A DNA stretch of 64,000 nt from Chamaelirium japonicum (lineage: Eukaryota > Streptophyta > Magnoliopsida > Liliales > Melanthiaceae). This document shows positions 48,250 through 59,517 of this stretch, piece after piece. The first letter of the stretch is position 1; the number at the start of each line of letters is the position of its first letter. The stretch lies in the NCBI GenBank assembly GCA_947650365.1, contig OX393555.1, positions 12,648,340 through 12,712,339 on the forward strand, in the 5' to 3' direction. Position numbers and translations under genes: made by a program. The notes under the pieces are model-generated. The model did not search any database and had not been told where the DNA came from. It saw nothing but the letters and a program-made list of their open reading frames with translations.

Positions 48250-48520
48250 ATTTTAGTTGTTTGGTTAATGAGGTGTGACATGTGTAAACATATGCATACC
48301 GACACTATACTTAATTCGCAAACTATTAGTGGTCTAGGCCGAACACCCCCACCCCCCAATTCTCTAAGAGGGATTTTTCAAAAAAAACATAAATTACACT
48401 ACTTTTGCACATAAAGTCGTATATATAAAATTTCACACAAACACATGAAATTTCAATTGCACAAATCACATGTGCAAAACTTACGCACATGATTTTCGAA
48501 GTAACCAAACAAATCTATAC
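48250..48520. repeat. possible MITE with GTTTGGTTA ends
   Basis: TTTAGTTGTTTGGTTAATGA at the left and the complement of TAACCAAACAAATC at the right form weak inverted ends about 260 bp apart. GTTTGGTT-type ends are common in Tourist-like MITEs. No clear target duplication. Confidence 0.3.
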
Positions 48521-49360
48521 TGCTCATCCAAATCAATTCAATTGTCACTCCAAACAGTCGAACTGATTAAATAATTTTATATATAATTGTTTTTATAGAA
48601 AAAATCATTTAAAAAAATTTATTGAATATGGTTCACTTTAAGATCAAATTATTTATTGTTCCAGCAACTTACAGTTGGGGACCCAATGGTAGACACCCGA
48701 TGCTTGCCAAGTGTCACAGATAGCATCACAACAGTTGCGGCTGAGTGTTATTTATGGGAGGGGTGATATACACCCTATAGAGGATGTTTATCGTCGGGTT
48801 CCTACTATGAATTGCACTTGGTTCATGGCATCTTGGTACGCATTCGGTGGTGTTTGCCATAGTCAACCGGACATAAATATATTTAGCAAGATTCATTCAG
48901 ACAAAATGACGTGTCATGATCACAACCATCTGTTTCACTCAGTCTCTACCGGTTTATCACACTCAGTCTGGAGCGACAGGCAAAGAAGCATTGTGATTGG
49001 ATGCCACGTCATCCTATATAATCGAATTGTTAAAAGCTATGGCAAAACTTTAGAATTTTATTTTTAATTTTCAATTAACTGTAGAGGGTCGGAATTCATG
49101 CAATAGCATGCTTTTCGGGTCCCACACAGTGAGTGAACCGGACCGGCCGAGGCCTCTATTATCAGGAAGCGTTAGGAGGATGAGTTGGCGATTGGCATGC
49201 AGGCGGTGAGTCAGCGGTACGCTGACCGCAGCGAGACAGCTGATCCCCGGAGCGACAGAAAGAGGTGGCAACGGCTGGCAAAATGCTGATGCGGATCAGA
49301 ACACGACAGCCCTTCGATTTAGCGGGAAATAAATATTCGTACTGATCAACGCCTTCATTA
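48521..49360. other. intergenic, no gene recognised
   Basis: Mixed AT-rich and moderate GC sequence. No conserved frame, RNA gene or repeat recognised. Confidence 0.4.
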
Positions 49361-49361
49361 T

Positions 49362-49521
49362 GAGCGAGTTCGGATCTCCTCCAGTCGGTCGGTGGCCCCG
49401 CGCGCATTACAGCCGCACGATGGTAGGCGCCGAGACCCGAAGTGAACCGTACCCCAGCTGCCTTCAAGCGGCTGTGATGCGCTCCGGGCCCACCGACTGG
49501 AGGAGATCCGAACTCTCATTA
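49362..49521. repeat. foldback element copy 1 (GAGTTCGGATCTCCTCCAGT ends)
   Basis: The left arm GAGTTCGGATCTCCTCCAGT continues to CGGTCGGTGG and pairs with CCACCGACTGGAGGAGATCC followed by GAACTCTC at the right. Arms are about 30-35 bp, interior about 90 bp. No coding capacity. Confidence 0.7.
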
Positions 49522-49565
49522 TGGCCATTTGGGTAGGACCTGTTAAAGACACAAACCCCTCAGAT

Positions 49566-49742
49566 TACGAGTTCAGATATTCTCCAGTCGGTCGGCACGG
49601 TCGGTGGTGTCGACACGCACCATAACCGTACGATGACAGTCAATCCGAGAGTGAATCTACTCCAGCCTACTGCATGCGGCTGTGATGCGCACCCGGTCCA
49701 CCGACCGGGGCTGACCGACTGGAGGAGATGTGAACCCATCAG
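49566..49742. repeat. foldback element copy 2, same family as copy 1
   Basis: GAGTTCAGATATTCTCCAGT at the left and ACTGGAGGAGATGTGAACCC at the right with the same CGGTCGGTGG inner arm. The interior shares GCACCATAACCGTACGATG..CTGTGATGCGC with copy 1. It lies only about 45 bp from copy 1. Confidence 0.7.
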
Positions 49743-50162
49743 TTTCATGCTGACGTGATAAGTGGGGTCCATCCTGTGAAATTCCTTTGGTCGACGTTCA
49801 AACTGCAAAGTCAGTGAGGGCATGTCCCTTCTACGCTCCGCGATGGCGGTAATAGAAAGAGACCCAGCAACAATTATTTGTTGTGGCTTGGGAAAAAAAG
49901 AGTACTGTTGTTGAGACCTTTAGTACAACGTGGCAGTCTCTCCATCCCCTCCTCTTATCTCTCTCAGTCTCTCTCACTCTATATGTATTTTTTTTTAATT
50001 AAACATGTTCCTCTCTCTCTCTCCACACACCGGACAATTAGGTTTGGTGTCAGGATGTGCAATCTATTCGAGCGATATCACAATCATCCGTATATTGCAC
50101 AAGATCAATACTATCTTGTACATACGACATAGCATATATATACAAACATAATGACAATGTGT

Positions 50163-50196
50163 GTGGGGGGGGGGGAGTGGTGGGGGGGGGGGGGGG
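50163..50196. repeat. poly(G)-rich tract
   Basis: Two G runs (10-13 G) separated by AGTGGT; possible G-quadruplex former. Confidence 0.8.
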
Positions 50197-50683
50197 AGGA
50201 GAGGTGTAAGGGGGTGGAGCAAACATATGAAAGGGCATCAGCCTGGTGTCCTCGCGTCACTTGCGTGTATGTTTCGTCGTATGTTAAAATAGCATTTTAC
50301 TTTCAAAATCTATAGAATGTGGGTTATTTCAGGAAACAACAAAGAGAAACAAAAGCAACGATCAATGTTGGAGTTTTTTTTTTTTAAATATCGTATTGTT
50401 CAAGTACCAGAAGAATAGCAATATATTTAGAGTTCATTATGTTTAGAGTGCTGCAAGAGAGAATATTTAATGAGATAGAATATCGTTGATCAAGATCTGA
50501 AGAGGAAAGAGAGAGAAAGAGAGGTTCAAACGGAGTCCTCTCCCGTGTGTATGGTCCTCCCGACTAATTAAAAATAGAGATTCAAACGGAGCTCACTCGT
50601 AAATCTAATTAAAAAACTACTATAAAGATATTAAAAATCTATTATAAAGATGATAAATACCTATTCAATGGTCATTTATATTA

Positions 50684-51073
50684 AGGGAATATGGAGTATG
50701 ATTCTCCCGACTAGCTAACACGCTACTCCTCTTCTATATTTAGGTGCCACATGGTACTTTTTAACTAATTTTATTTTAATGGATGATCAATCCGCTCTAC
50801 TTGGATCATGATTAAAAAAAAAACCTCAAACAACCTGATCAACGGTCGACAAATTTAACAGTAAACTGTAGCGCGCAAATACCCATTGCTATGGTTAATC
50901 TAAAAATTCTACTTGGCATATTTTTTTTTCTAATTTTTTTTTATAATCATTGTTAGGAAGGATGAACCCATCTTGATCAATCCTAACCCATGTTGAAAAA
51001 TACCACATGACACTTGAATTGAAAGGAGGACTAGCGTGTTGGCTAGTCGGGAGGACCATGCACCATATTCCCT
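50684..51073. mobile_element. MITE with about 80-bp terminal inverted repeats
   Basis: The left end AGGGAATATGGAGTATG..CTCCCGACTAGCTAACACGC matches the complement of the right end (51000-51073) over about 80 bp with scattered differences. TATATTA flanks both sides (50677-50683 and 51074-51080). Boundaries can slip by one to three bases because the flank overlaps the repeat. A stray piece of the same end (TGGTCCTCCCGACTA) lies near 50552. Superfamily not assigned. Confidence 0.75.
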
Positions 51074-51080
51074 TATATTA

Positions 51081-51849
51081 ATTAGTATTTTGATATCGAA
51101 GATTAATTAGTACTCTCTCTCTCTATTTCTCCAACAAGTGAATCACACTCCGAAGATAGTTGTCCTAGTCTTAGTGTTGATGGATATGGATATTTACTAG
51201 TCTATTATACAATATAGCTATCCTTTTGATTGCTAGGATTAAGTATGTTGCATCGGACGGTTACGATCAGGTACTACTACATCAGGATGGCCCGATCTTG
51301 GAGGACAATAGGATGGCTGAAAGAATACTATTTTCCATGTTTTTTTTAAAGACAATGTTATTTTTCTTTGAACGCCCAAGATGGATCCATCTCGACCGCC
51401 AAACGGAGTCCTACGTGGACCTCGTTCGGGAGCCCGTCGAAATCGCCCCCCGTGCTGTCGTGAGTCCCCATGTCCAACCCCACGACCAGCACGAAATGGA
51501 AACGATCCGCGAGGGCATTCCCGTAAATTTATAATACTCCGAAATCTAGTAATAACTAGGAAAAACCATCCGGTACCTACCGGTCACTTTCTCCCACCGA
51601 CACCCTCCCCGGGCCCCCAGTAACCGGCTGCACGAACCGCACGTTCCGCTGTAACCCAGATAGGGAGTCACTGCCAAACCGAAGTCCCCAAAGCTCACCG
51701 CACGGTGTCCTGACCCGGAGTCCCCCGTTTTAAAACGACTCCCGTACTCCCCTTTGTCTCAATTGACACTGACAGCCGTCGGCTGCTCAGCAGAACCGAG
51801 AGCGAGAGACGGCTTGAGCGAGTGAGCGGTGGAGGGTTTGGATCTCACC
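51081..51849. other. upstream region of the gar2-related gene
   Basis: AT-rich to 51370, then GC-richer with many CCG/CGG triplets. No supported gene. It may hold the promoter. Confidence 0.4.
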
Positions 51850-51899
51850 CTCCGATTAAATCCCGTTTGGAGGAAAATCTTGAATCCGGGATTTTCCCT

Positions 51900-52225
51900 C
51901 ACATTGCAGGTTTAAATAGCCGGGCGAGATCGAGGGAGGGAAAAGCTCGGTGAGAATCAGCTTTCCCTCTCCAATCTTTTTTTTTTGTTTGTCTCGGAGT
52001 CCTTTCTCCAGATTCTTCAGAAGAATCCGACGAGCTGTGTCCCGTCCCTTTCTCTTCGCGCCCAGAGATCTGTAAAGGTCGATCACGGCGGTTCTGAGGA
52101 TCATCTGCAGCTGTGAAATAGTCCGGATTTGAGCGGGACGAAGAGGATCTTGAGGCATTTTGGCTTCGAATCGGATTGATTCCCGTGAGGAGCTGGTTTT
52201 GATTGGCATTCGCTGGATCTGAGAG
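51900..52225 (+). other. probable 5' UTR exon of the gar2-related gene
   Basis: The sequence changes to GC-richer, CT-tract-containing DNA typical of a plant leader, after a TATA-like TTTAAATAG (51910). It ends in GATCTGAGAG followed by GTATGTGG, a strong donor at 52226. Downstream sequence is T-rich and intron-like. No ATG lies in frame with the next recognised exon. Inferred, not proven. Confidence 0.45.
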
Positions 52226-52821
52226 GTATGTGGATCCGCATTTGGTTCTTTAGATCCTGTTTTGGACGAATCTGTGATTTTCTTTCGATTTCAGTGCCTG
52301 GATTGGTGTGCATCCCTAACAAATCCATGTTCTTGTGATTGAGTGATAGATTTGGGTAGAGATAGACATAATCTTCTTCATCTTTTGAAATTTTAGGGTT
52401 TGATTGCGCACATCTGTTTTTTTTTTGATTAATTTATAAGTTATAGCTTTTTGTTTTTGAAAGAAACAAAGTTATATTATCTCTCTAATGAGGTCATTAT
52501 GTTTCTTCATTTTTCTGGTTAATCAGAGATCTGATTGTGCTAATGGTCTAAGTGTTCTGACACTGAACTAGAAATCTGCACCCTCTGTATTGTACTAGAA
52601 ATTTTGTAATTTTTCTTGAATTATACTGATTTATCCTAATTTCTCTGAACTTGAATATTTTTTATTCACTGCTCCTTCAATTTTGTAATTTTTATTTCAG
52701 TGCACCTTTAAATTCTTACCAAGTGACAGTATTGTATGACAGAGTTATACTAGTAATTTGCTCGTGTTCTTGTACTCTATTTTTATTTCGTTTTTCGCAT
52801 CACACTTGACGTTAACCTAAG

Positions 52822-53110
52822 GTGTCCATGGATGACTACATGTTTTCTACTAGATTTTTCGTGCTGATTGATATCAATGCGCTAATTGGGCGAGGATTGA
52901 AAGTGGAGGAGATCCACCTCATCAATAGGAAAGTTATAACAGAAGTCGTATATTTTAAATCACTGGGTAGCTCAGTTCCATTGGGTCTATCAAGTTTAGT
53001 AATTAGATTGGTTCCTGTTCTTCCTATTGTTGTCGGCCTCAAATGTCTACATTTTAGTTTTGAGGATGTCTACAAGTGGTATCAGAGCTTAGGTTGGCCT
53101 AGACCTATGT
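52822..53110 (+). repeat. LTR-retrotransposon relic ending in a primer-binding site
   Basis: TGGTATCAGAGC at 53077-53088, preceded by CTACAAG and followed by a leader-like stretch, is the initiator Met-tRNA primer site usual in plant LTR elements. The preceding 250 bp may be LTR sequence. No partner LTR was found. Confidence 0.4.
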
Positions 53111-53363
53111 CGAGTCGGTAGAGGGGGTGTTTGATCCGCACCCCAGGCCTCCATGTGGTGCTTATCAGTGCTATGGGGCGTGAGGGGATCTGCAGAAAGA
53201 AACGATTCTCTATTTTTCCTAGTGCTATGGTTTGAAAAGCTTGATTCTAACTCTTCTATATATATTGTGGATGTGCTATCGATGGCAAGGTGATCATCCT
53301 CACCAAAAATCAGTAAATTCTGAACCTCTACGAGGTGTAGTAGACCACATGTCAAACTATGAT

Positions 53364-53366
<3 letters not shown>

Positions 53367-53412
<46 letters not shown>
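53367..53412. repeat. (CA)n microsatellite
   Basis: About 23 CA units. Confidence 0.97.
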
Positions 53413-53418
<6 letters not shown>

Positions 53419-54359
53419 TGTTTAGTTTAGTAAGTGCATATGATGTGCACAAAGTTGTAGTCTTGTTTTGATAAACACAATCTGGTATAATCTGAACTCT
53501 ATATACAACGCATTACAACCCTTATACAATTATGGTCTATTCATAACAAAGGTATAATGTCCATCTACTCAGCACGGTCTTGTAAAATCCGTTGCACCGT
53601 AAGCTTTGTTCCCAGGTTTTTTTTCCAAATATATGACTCATTGATGCCGAGGTACATTCTGTTGGTCCTTTCAATTTTATTTTTAATTTTGCTATCAGTT
53701 TTCCAATCACTTATTATGGATGTCAAGGCTGCCTTCAGCTTTGTTACTTGATTCAATATTATCAAATCTTTAGTGAATCCAAAGCATAGATCTTTACAAT
53801 GAGTCAATGTAAACTTGTTTTTTGTTTTGTTTGTCTTTCTTGCATTTTATGTTCTCAACTTAATTATGTTGACCTAACTTACTAGGTAACCATTAATTTT
53901 GGTGCACCCAGTTGTTAATTATAGATTACAAGCTGGTTTCCACTTTTATTTTATAACCTTTTTTTTGGGTGTTTTTTTTTTTTTTCATTTTATCATTAAT
54001 GCATTTCTAAATTCTAATCTTTTCAAGAAGCTCCATCCCTTAGTTGCCAACTGGCACACAACCTAGTTCTAGGCACAATCCATGGGTTGGTTTCACTTCT
54101 TAAGTTGACAGCCAGTTGAAAAAGTTATGCTCAACCCATGGATGGAGTCTACTTGCTGAGTTGTGCTGAGTGCTCCCTAACAACCCATTCCTATGGAAAA
54201 AGGCTTTGTTGTTACTGTAAGTTGGTTTCCAATGGAAGCCTTTAAAATTTAAATGGATTTTAATTATACATTTGTAATTAAGTGTTGATGAAATCCTAAT
54301 ACGTGCATCTGTTGCTAGTTTTATGAGAGTTTAGTGGTGGGCTTACAATAAATAAAAAC

Positions 54360-54517
54360 TGTGACAAACCCTAGAGGAAGAGAGGAAGAGAGAGGAGAGC
54401 TAGGGTTTGGGGAGAGAATGGAATGAATCTCTCATTAGGCTAATTGCCAATATAAGGTGAATACATGTGAGTCATATATACCCTAAGTGTATGTATATAC
54501 ACTAATACATCTTAACA
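54360..54517 (-). repeat. Copia E 3' LTR
   Basis: 158 bp; next to it (54518-54530) the minus strand has the polypurine tract TTTGAGGGGGGG. Confidence 0.95.
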
Positions 54518-54530
54518 CCCCCCCTCAAAC

Positions 54531-57500
54531 TCAGGGTGGATCATGCACCAAGAGTTTGGCAATCAAAAACCGAAAACGTGGTGTAGGATGTGACTTCGTG
54601 AAGAAGTCTGCGATTTGCTCTGCTGAGGGAATGAAAGGTAGTGAGATTGTCATGGCCTCATACTCCTGTCGGACGAAGTGACAGTCAATCTCGATGTGCT
54701 TTGTCCTTTCATGAAAAACCGGGTTACTAGCAATCTGAATAGCACTCCGGTTATCACAGTGAAGTGGAGTAGGCTCGGAGAAAGCAACACCGAGATCACT
54801 GAGGAGACGTCGAAGGTGAACTATCTCCTTAGTCGTGGAGGCCATGGCCCTGTACTCAGCCTCAGTGCTAGAGAGAGACACCACTTTCTGCTTCTTGCTG
54901 CGCCAGGATATCAGAGAGTCGCCGAGAAACAAACAGTAACCAGTGGTGGAGCGGCGTGTAGTCGGATCTCCAGCCCAGTCTGCATCTGAGTAGGCTCTAA
55001 GTCTGAGAGAGGAGGACGACGACAGAAACAAAGAGCGAGTAACTGTCCCTCTGAGGTACCGGAGGATCCGAAGAAGAGCACCGTAGTGAACTGAGTGTGG
55101 AGCTGCAACAAATTGACTGACAATGCTGACAGCGTGTGCAATGTCAGGCCGAGTGATGCAGAGATAGACGAGCTGTCCCACAATCTGCCTGTACCGAGTG
55201 GGATCTGAAAGAGGAACTCCATCTGTAGGACATAGCTTCGAGTGAAGCTCAAGAGGGGTGTCTACTGTGCGGTCATCTGTGAGAGCAGCACGACTAAGGA
55301 TGTCTGAAAGGTACTTCTGCTGAGAGAGCAGAATGCCATCTGTATTGTATGCTACCTCAAGACCAAGAAAATAGCGAAGCGTACCCAAATCCTTCATCTG
55401 AAATTGGTTCCTCAAGTGCTGCTGAAGACTAGCAATCGCAGCAGAGTCATCTCCAGTGATGATCATGTCGTCCACGTATAACAGTAGAATCGCCCGGCCC
55501 TGCGGGGACGACCTGACAAACAGAGAATGGTCCTGATTGCTCTCTGAATAACCAAGTTCCCGGACAGCACGGCGGAACCGCTCAAACCAGGCACGAGGAG
55601 CTTGCTTGAGCCCATAAATGGCTCGACGAAGACGACACACGTGCTGAGAAGGAACACGGAGACCAGGAGGAGGATCCATGTAGACAGTCTCAGACAGGTC
55701 ACCGTGGAGAAAGGCATTTTTCACGTCCATCTGAAGAAGGGCCCATCGATGAACAGCTGCAACGGCCAAAAGAGTGCGAACGGTGGTCATCTGAGCCACC
55801 GGAGCAAAGGTCTCCTCGTAGTCAACGCCATACTCTTGAGTAAATCCACGAGCCACTACCCGAGCCTTGTGACGCTCAATGGATCCATCAGGGCGGTGCT
55901 TGACCTTATAAATCCACTTGCAGCTGACAGGCTTAACGCCAGAGGGCAGAGGGACAACATCCCAAGTATGAGTCTGCTGAAAGGCCTGAAACTCCTCATC
56001 CATAGCCTGACGCCACTGAGGAAACTGAACGGCCTCAGAGTAGGACCGGGGCTCCTGATCTGCGTGCACAGCAGTAAGAAAGGCAGTAAACTGAGGCGAG
56101 TAACTGCAAACAGAGGCAAAGCCAAAACGATCAGGAGGGCCAGTGTCGTGGCTAAAACGGTCAGGCGGGTGACGCTGGCGCGAAGGGTAGCGAGGCGGGC
56201 CTGGATCCACGACTGGCAACGACGGAGCAGGCACAGGAGGCGAAAGACTAGGAGTGACCTCAAAAGCAGGAGAGCCGGCATCCGCTGAGAAGGAAGGACA
56301 CGGAGACACAGGGGTAGGCCGGCGAGAGTAGACCTGAGGAAATGGAGAGACAACCTGGGGAGGAGAGAGAGGCACGGACAGAGAGGAGGAAGCCTCGGAG
56401 GAGTCCCCTGGAGACACTGGGGAAACAACTGGTAAAGGATCCCGTGGTGCCGAGGGAGCTGGAGGTGGGGAAGGGGCCGACGGAGTTGGGGGAACTAGAG
56501 AGGCCGACGAGGGAGGCATAGATGTCGATGATGGAGGAGAAGAGACCTCGAGGAAGGTGAGATCCTGAGCGTCAGGAGAGTAGTAGGGCGTATCCTCGAC
56601 AAAGGAGACGTGTCGAGAAATACGCAAGCGACGAGCAACAGGGTCGTAGCAGCGGTACCCCTTGTGCTCAGTGCTGATCCCAAGAAGAATGCACTTAGCT
56701 GCCTGAGCAGACAGCTTTGTGCGTTCATGGAGAGGAAGAAGAACAAAACAAGTGCACCCAAAAGTGCGAAGATGGCTGTAGTCAGGAGTGGTAGAAAGGA
56801 GACGCTCATGAGGAGATAAGTCGTCCGGAAGAACTGACGAAGGAGTGATGTTAATGAGCTGGACTGAGGTGAGGAGAGCCTCAGCCCAGAAGCGCCGAGG
56901 AACAGAACCAGAAAGAAGGAGAGCACGAGTAGTAGCAAGAATATGGCGATGCTTGCGCTCAGCAACACCATTCTGCTCATGGATGTGAGGACACGAGTGT
57001 TGGAAAATAGTCCCATGGGACTGAATAAGGCCGCGCATAGCGGTGGATAGATACTCAAGGGCACAATCAGATCGAAAGATCTTGATGCGCCGACTAAACT
57101 GCGTGTGAATCATGGAGGTGAAGTCCTTATAGACTTGGAGGATATCCGATCGACGGCGAAGAAGGTAGACCCACGTGTAACGACTGTAATCATCCACAAA
57201 CGAGACATAATATAAATATCCAGTCATAGAGGGGAGAGGAGAGGGGCCCCAGATATCAGAGTGAACAAGGTCAAAAGGAGCAGAGCTCTGAGAAGTACTT
57301 GATGAAAAAGGAAGGGCAGCAGCTTTTGCGAGCTTGCAGCCAGTATAAGTAGATAAAGGTGAAAAAGGACCACGACCTAGAGCTCCAGAATGGAGTAATC
57401 TCTTAAGTCGCGGTTCCGACACATGACCTAGTCTCCTATGCCACAGGTCGGCATTAGGAGAGACAACTCCACAAAACCCAGATGATGACGGATCCAAAGA

Positions 57501-58898
57501 GTGAAGAAACTCCATCTGGTAGAGCCCGCCTGCCCTACGACCTGCTCCAATCGGTCGGCCAGTACGCAGATCCTGCACAGAACAAGCGGAAGGGGTAAAT
57601 GTCACAGAGCAGCCAGAATCACACAGAGCACTAACAGAAATCAGGTGCATGTGGAGTGTGGGAGCATGAAGCACAGAGGGTAAGGAGAGATTGCAAGCAG
57701 GGGCGGAGGCTGAAGTAATAGATCCAGACTGTGAGATGGCTAAGCGAGAACCATCTGCAGTGTGGATCGGTGGCAGGTGAGGCGCAGGCTGACAGGCAGT
57801 GAGCAAAGAGGCATCCGGAGTCATGTGGTGTGAGGCGCCCGAATCCAGTATCCAAACAGTGGGACTACCAGAAGAGGCAGAGAAGGCTGAGGCGCTGGAA
57901 GGTCCAGGAGTAGCGGCAGACTGCTGAGAAAGTCTAAGCTGAGCTAGTTCTTCACGAATAGACTGTAGATCGCCAGCTGTGACGGAAGAGGCAACAGCAG
58001 CAGTAGGAACAGGGCGACCACGACCTCGAGCTCGTTCTCGACCTCGATCTCTGTAGGTAGGACGCTTCTCTGGATGAAGTGAGAAGCAAGTGTCCACGAA
58101 GTGGCCCGGTGTCTGACAGTGAGTGCAAAACGGTCTACCATGGGAGGCAGTAGCTGGTGGGCCTGAGACCGGCGGCGGGGCAGCAGCAAGAACATCCTGA
58201 AGACCGGATGGAAGAGGTAAGGCCCTGGAGGCAAGAGTACGCAGACGAGTCTCCTCAGCGACGAGCTCAGCCACAGCCTCATCAAGACGAGGAAGACTGT
58301 CCCGGTGAAGAAGCTGACCGGCTAGAGCACTGAACTCTGGTCGTAGGGCAGCGAATAGCTGATAGAGCTGAAGGCGCTCCCGGTAGAGCTGATACTCGAC
58401 AGCACGAGACGGGTCAGGAACGGGAGCGAGATCCTGAAGATCACGCCAATATGAGCGCATCTGACAATAAAACTGTTGGACCGTCAACTCGCCCTGCTGT
58501 GCCGACTGGGCCTGTGTGAGAAGCTGATACTCACGTGCTCCGCTCTTCTCAACAAAACGAGCAGTGAACTGTCCCCAAATCGCTGCAGAAGTGGCAAGCC
58601 CCACCATGTCCCGGCGAAGAGAACGATCCACAGATGCAACAAGGTAGGCCTTGATGCGCTGATCGCGAAGGCGCCAGGGACCGTATGCTGCATCGGAAGC
58701 AGAAAGCATGAAAGTGCCATCAAGGTGACCTCGAAGATTGCGACCCTCAAGGGTGGATTCCACCGTGGCGGACCATGCCGACCAGTCGGAGGCCTCTTGT
58801 AGAAGAAAGTCGGTGGCGAGCGGGAGAGAATCCCGTGGAATCTCGTAGGGAGCCACCGGAGGAGACGGCGGAGTCGTCATCGAGGAAGTCGAGGACAT
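54531..58898 (-). CDS. Copia E gag-pol polyprotein
   Basis: A single frame of 1455 codons on the minus strand. Domains in order: gag (about residues 1-260) with the zinc knuckle CTHCQTPGHFVDTC; aspartic protease around WILDSGASHHMT (about 350); integrase with LWHRRLGHVSEPRLKRLL, DIWGP, FVDDYSRYTWVYLL and NGVAERKHR; a Pro/Ser-rich linker; reverse transcriptase with LLQMDVKNAFLHGDL and YVDDMIITGDD; and RNase H with AYSDADWAGDPTTRRSTTGY and SSTEAEYRAMA. It performs the replication steps of the element in virus-like particles. Length and order are as expected for Copia. GC content is far higher than in the surrounding host intron. Confidence 0.95.
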   Translation of the reverse strand: MSSTSSMTTPPSPPVAPYEIPRDSLPLATDFLLQEASDWSAWSATVESTLEGRNLRGHLDGTFMLSASDAAYGPWRLRDQRIKAYLVASVDRSLRRDMVGLATSAAIWGQFTARFVEKSGAREYQLLTQAQSAQQGELTVQQFYCQMRSYWRDLQDLAPVPDPSRAVEYQLYRERLQLYQLFAALRPEFSALAGQLLHRDSLPRLDEAVAELVAEETRLRTLASRALPLPSGLQDVLAAAPPPVSGPPATASHGRPFCTHCQTPGHFVDTCFSLHPEKRPTYRDRGRERARGRGRPVPTAAVASSVTAGDLQSIREELAQLRLSQQSAATPGPSSASAFSASSGSPTVWILDSGASHHMTPDASLLTACQPAPHLPPIHTADGSRLAISQSGSITSASAPACNLSLPSVLHAPTLHMHLISVSALCDSGCSVTFTPSACSVQDLRTGRPIGAGRRAGGLYQMEFLHSLDPSSSGFCGVVSPNADLWHRRLGHVSEPRLKRLLHSGALGRGPFSPLSTYTGCKLAKAAALPFSSSTSQSSAPFDLVHSDIWGPSPLPSMTGYLYYVSFVDDYSRYTWVYLLRRRSDILQVYKDFTSMIHTQFSRRIKIFRSDCALEYLSTAMRGLIQSHGTIFQHSCPHIHEQNGVAERKHRHILATTRALLLSGSVPRRFWAEALLTSVQLINITPSSVLPDDLSPHERLLSTTPDYSHLRTFGCTCFVLLPLHERTKLSAQAAKCILLGISTEHKGYRCYDPVARRLRISRHVSFVEDTPYYSPDAQDLTFLEVSSPPSSTSMPPSSASLVPPTPSAPSPPPAPSAPRDPLPVVSPVSPGDSSEASSSLSVPLSPPQVVSPFPQVYSRRPTPVSPCPSFSADAGSPAFEVTPSLSPPVPAPSLPVVDPGPPRYPSRQRHPPDRFSHDTGPPDRFGFASVCSYSPQFTAFLTAVHADQEPRSYSEAVQFPQWRQAMDEEFQAFQQTHTWDVVPLPSGVKPVSCKWIYKVKHRPDGSIERHKARVVARGFTQEYGVDYEETFAPVAQMTTVRTLLAVAAVHRWALLQMDVKNAFLHGDLSETVYMDPPPGLRVPSQHVCRLRRAIYGLKQAPRAWFERFRRAVRELGYSESNQDHSLFVRSSPQGRAILLLYVDDMIITGDDSAAIASLQQHLRNQFQMKDLGTLRYFLGLEVAYNTDGILLSQQKYLSDILSRAALTDDRTVDTPLELHSKLCPTDGVPLSDPTRYRQIVGQLVYLCITRPDIAHAVSIVSQFVAAPHSVHYGALLRILRYLRGTVTRSLFLSSSSSLRLRAYSDADWAGDPTTRRSTTGYCLFLGDSLISWRSKKQKVVSLSSTEAEYRAMASTTKEIVHLRRLLSDLGVAFSEPTPLHCDNRSAIQIASNPVFHERTKHIEIDCHFVRQEYEAMTISLPFIPSAEQIADFFTKSHPTPRFRFLIAKLLVHDPP

Positions 58899-58919
58899 TC
58901 TGGTAGAGAATGAATGCTA

Positions 58920-59505
58920 GCGGCAGGCACGGGAGTGATTGCGAGAGCGCGAGGTCGCAGTGGCAGGGGCTGGATCGCAGAACACGCAAGCTGCTGGATC
59001 GCGGAAGAGGGAGGAGCGAGGAGCGAGCAGCACAAGGGGCGTGAGCGAGAGGCAGGGCTGGAGCGCGAGACGGCAGGGGTCGCGTAGCTGGTGCTGGCAG
59101 GGGTCGCGCGCGAGGGGTCGCGAGCCGGCAGGGGTCGCGCGCGCTGGAACAGGGCACTGGAGCGGCAAGGCTGGAGCGCTGGATCTGGCAGGGGTCGCGA
59201 GGCAGGCGCGCGTGGCTGGAGCGCGAGGCTGGAGGCGGGACGCGACGCGCGGGACTCGCGTGGACGCGAGGCAGAGCGCGAGGCCGGACTCGCGCTGGAC
59301 GCGAGGCAGAGCGCGAGGCAGAGCGCTGGACGCGATGCAGGGGACTCGCGCGACGCGCTGGACGCGAGGCAGAGGCGGGACTCGCGCGACGCGCTGGACG
59401 CGAGGCACGCCGGAAGCCGGACGCGGGGGCTGCGATCAACCTCGGGGGTTGCGATCTGGATCTACGAAGGCAAGGGAGCCGTGGACGACGCCGGCGATCA
59501 ACCTC
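58920..59505 (-). other. Copia E leader, GC-rich internally repeated
   Basis: Between primer site and gag. Rich in GGACGCGAGGCAGAGCGCGA-type degenerate repeats (59220-59420), which generate long spurious frames on both strands. Confidence 0.7.
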
Positions 59506-59517
59506 GCTCTGATACCA
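59506..59517 (-). other. Copia E primer-binding site
   Basis: TGGTATCAGAGC on the minus strand, directly adjacent to the 5' LTR; initiator Met-tRNA type. Confidence 0.93.

Larger units (their letters stand above)
52226..54354 (+). other. probable first intron of the gar2-related gene, part before Copia E
   Basis: T-rich, with no recognised exon. It holds a retrotransposon relic (52822-53110) and a CA microsatellite. Confidence 0.45.

Noticed and set aside
51226-51534. 102-codon frame upstream of the gar2-related gene
   Set aside because: No homology recognised, changes composition midway, and lies in the likely promoter.
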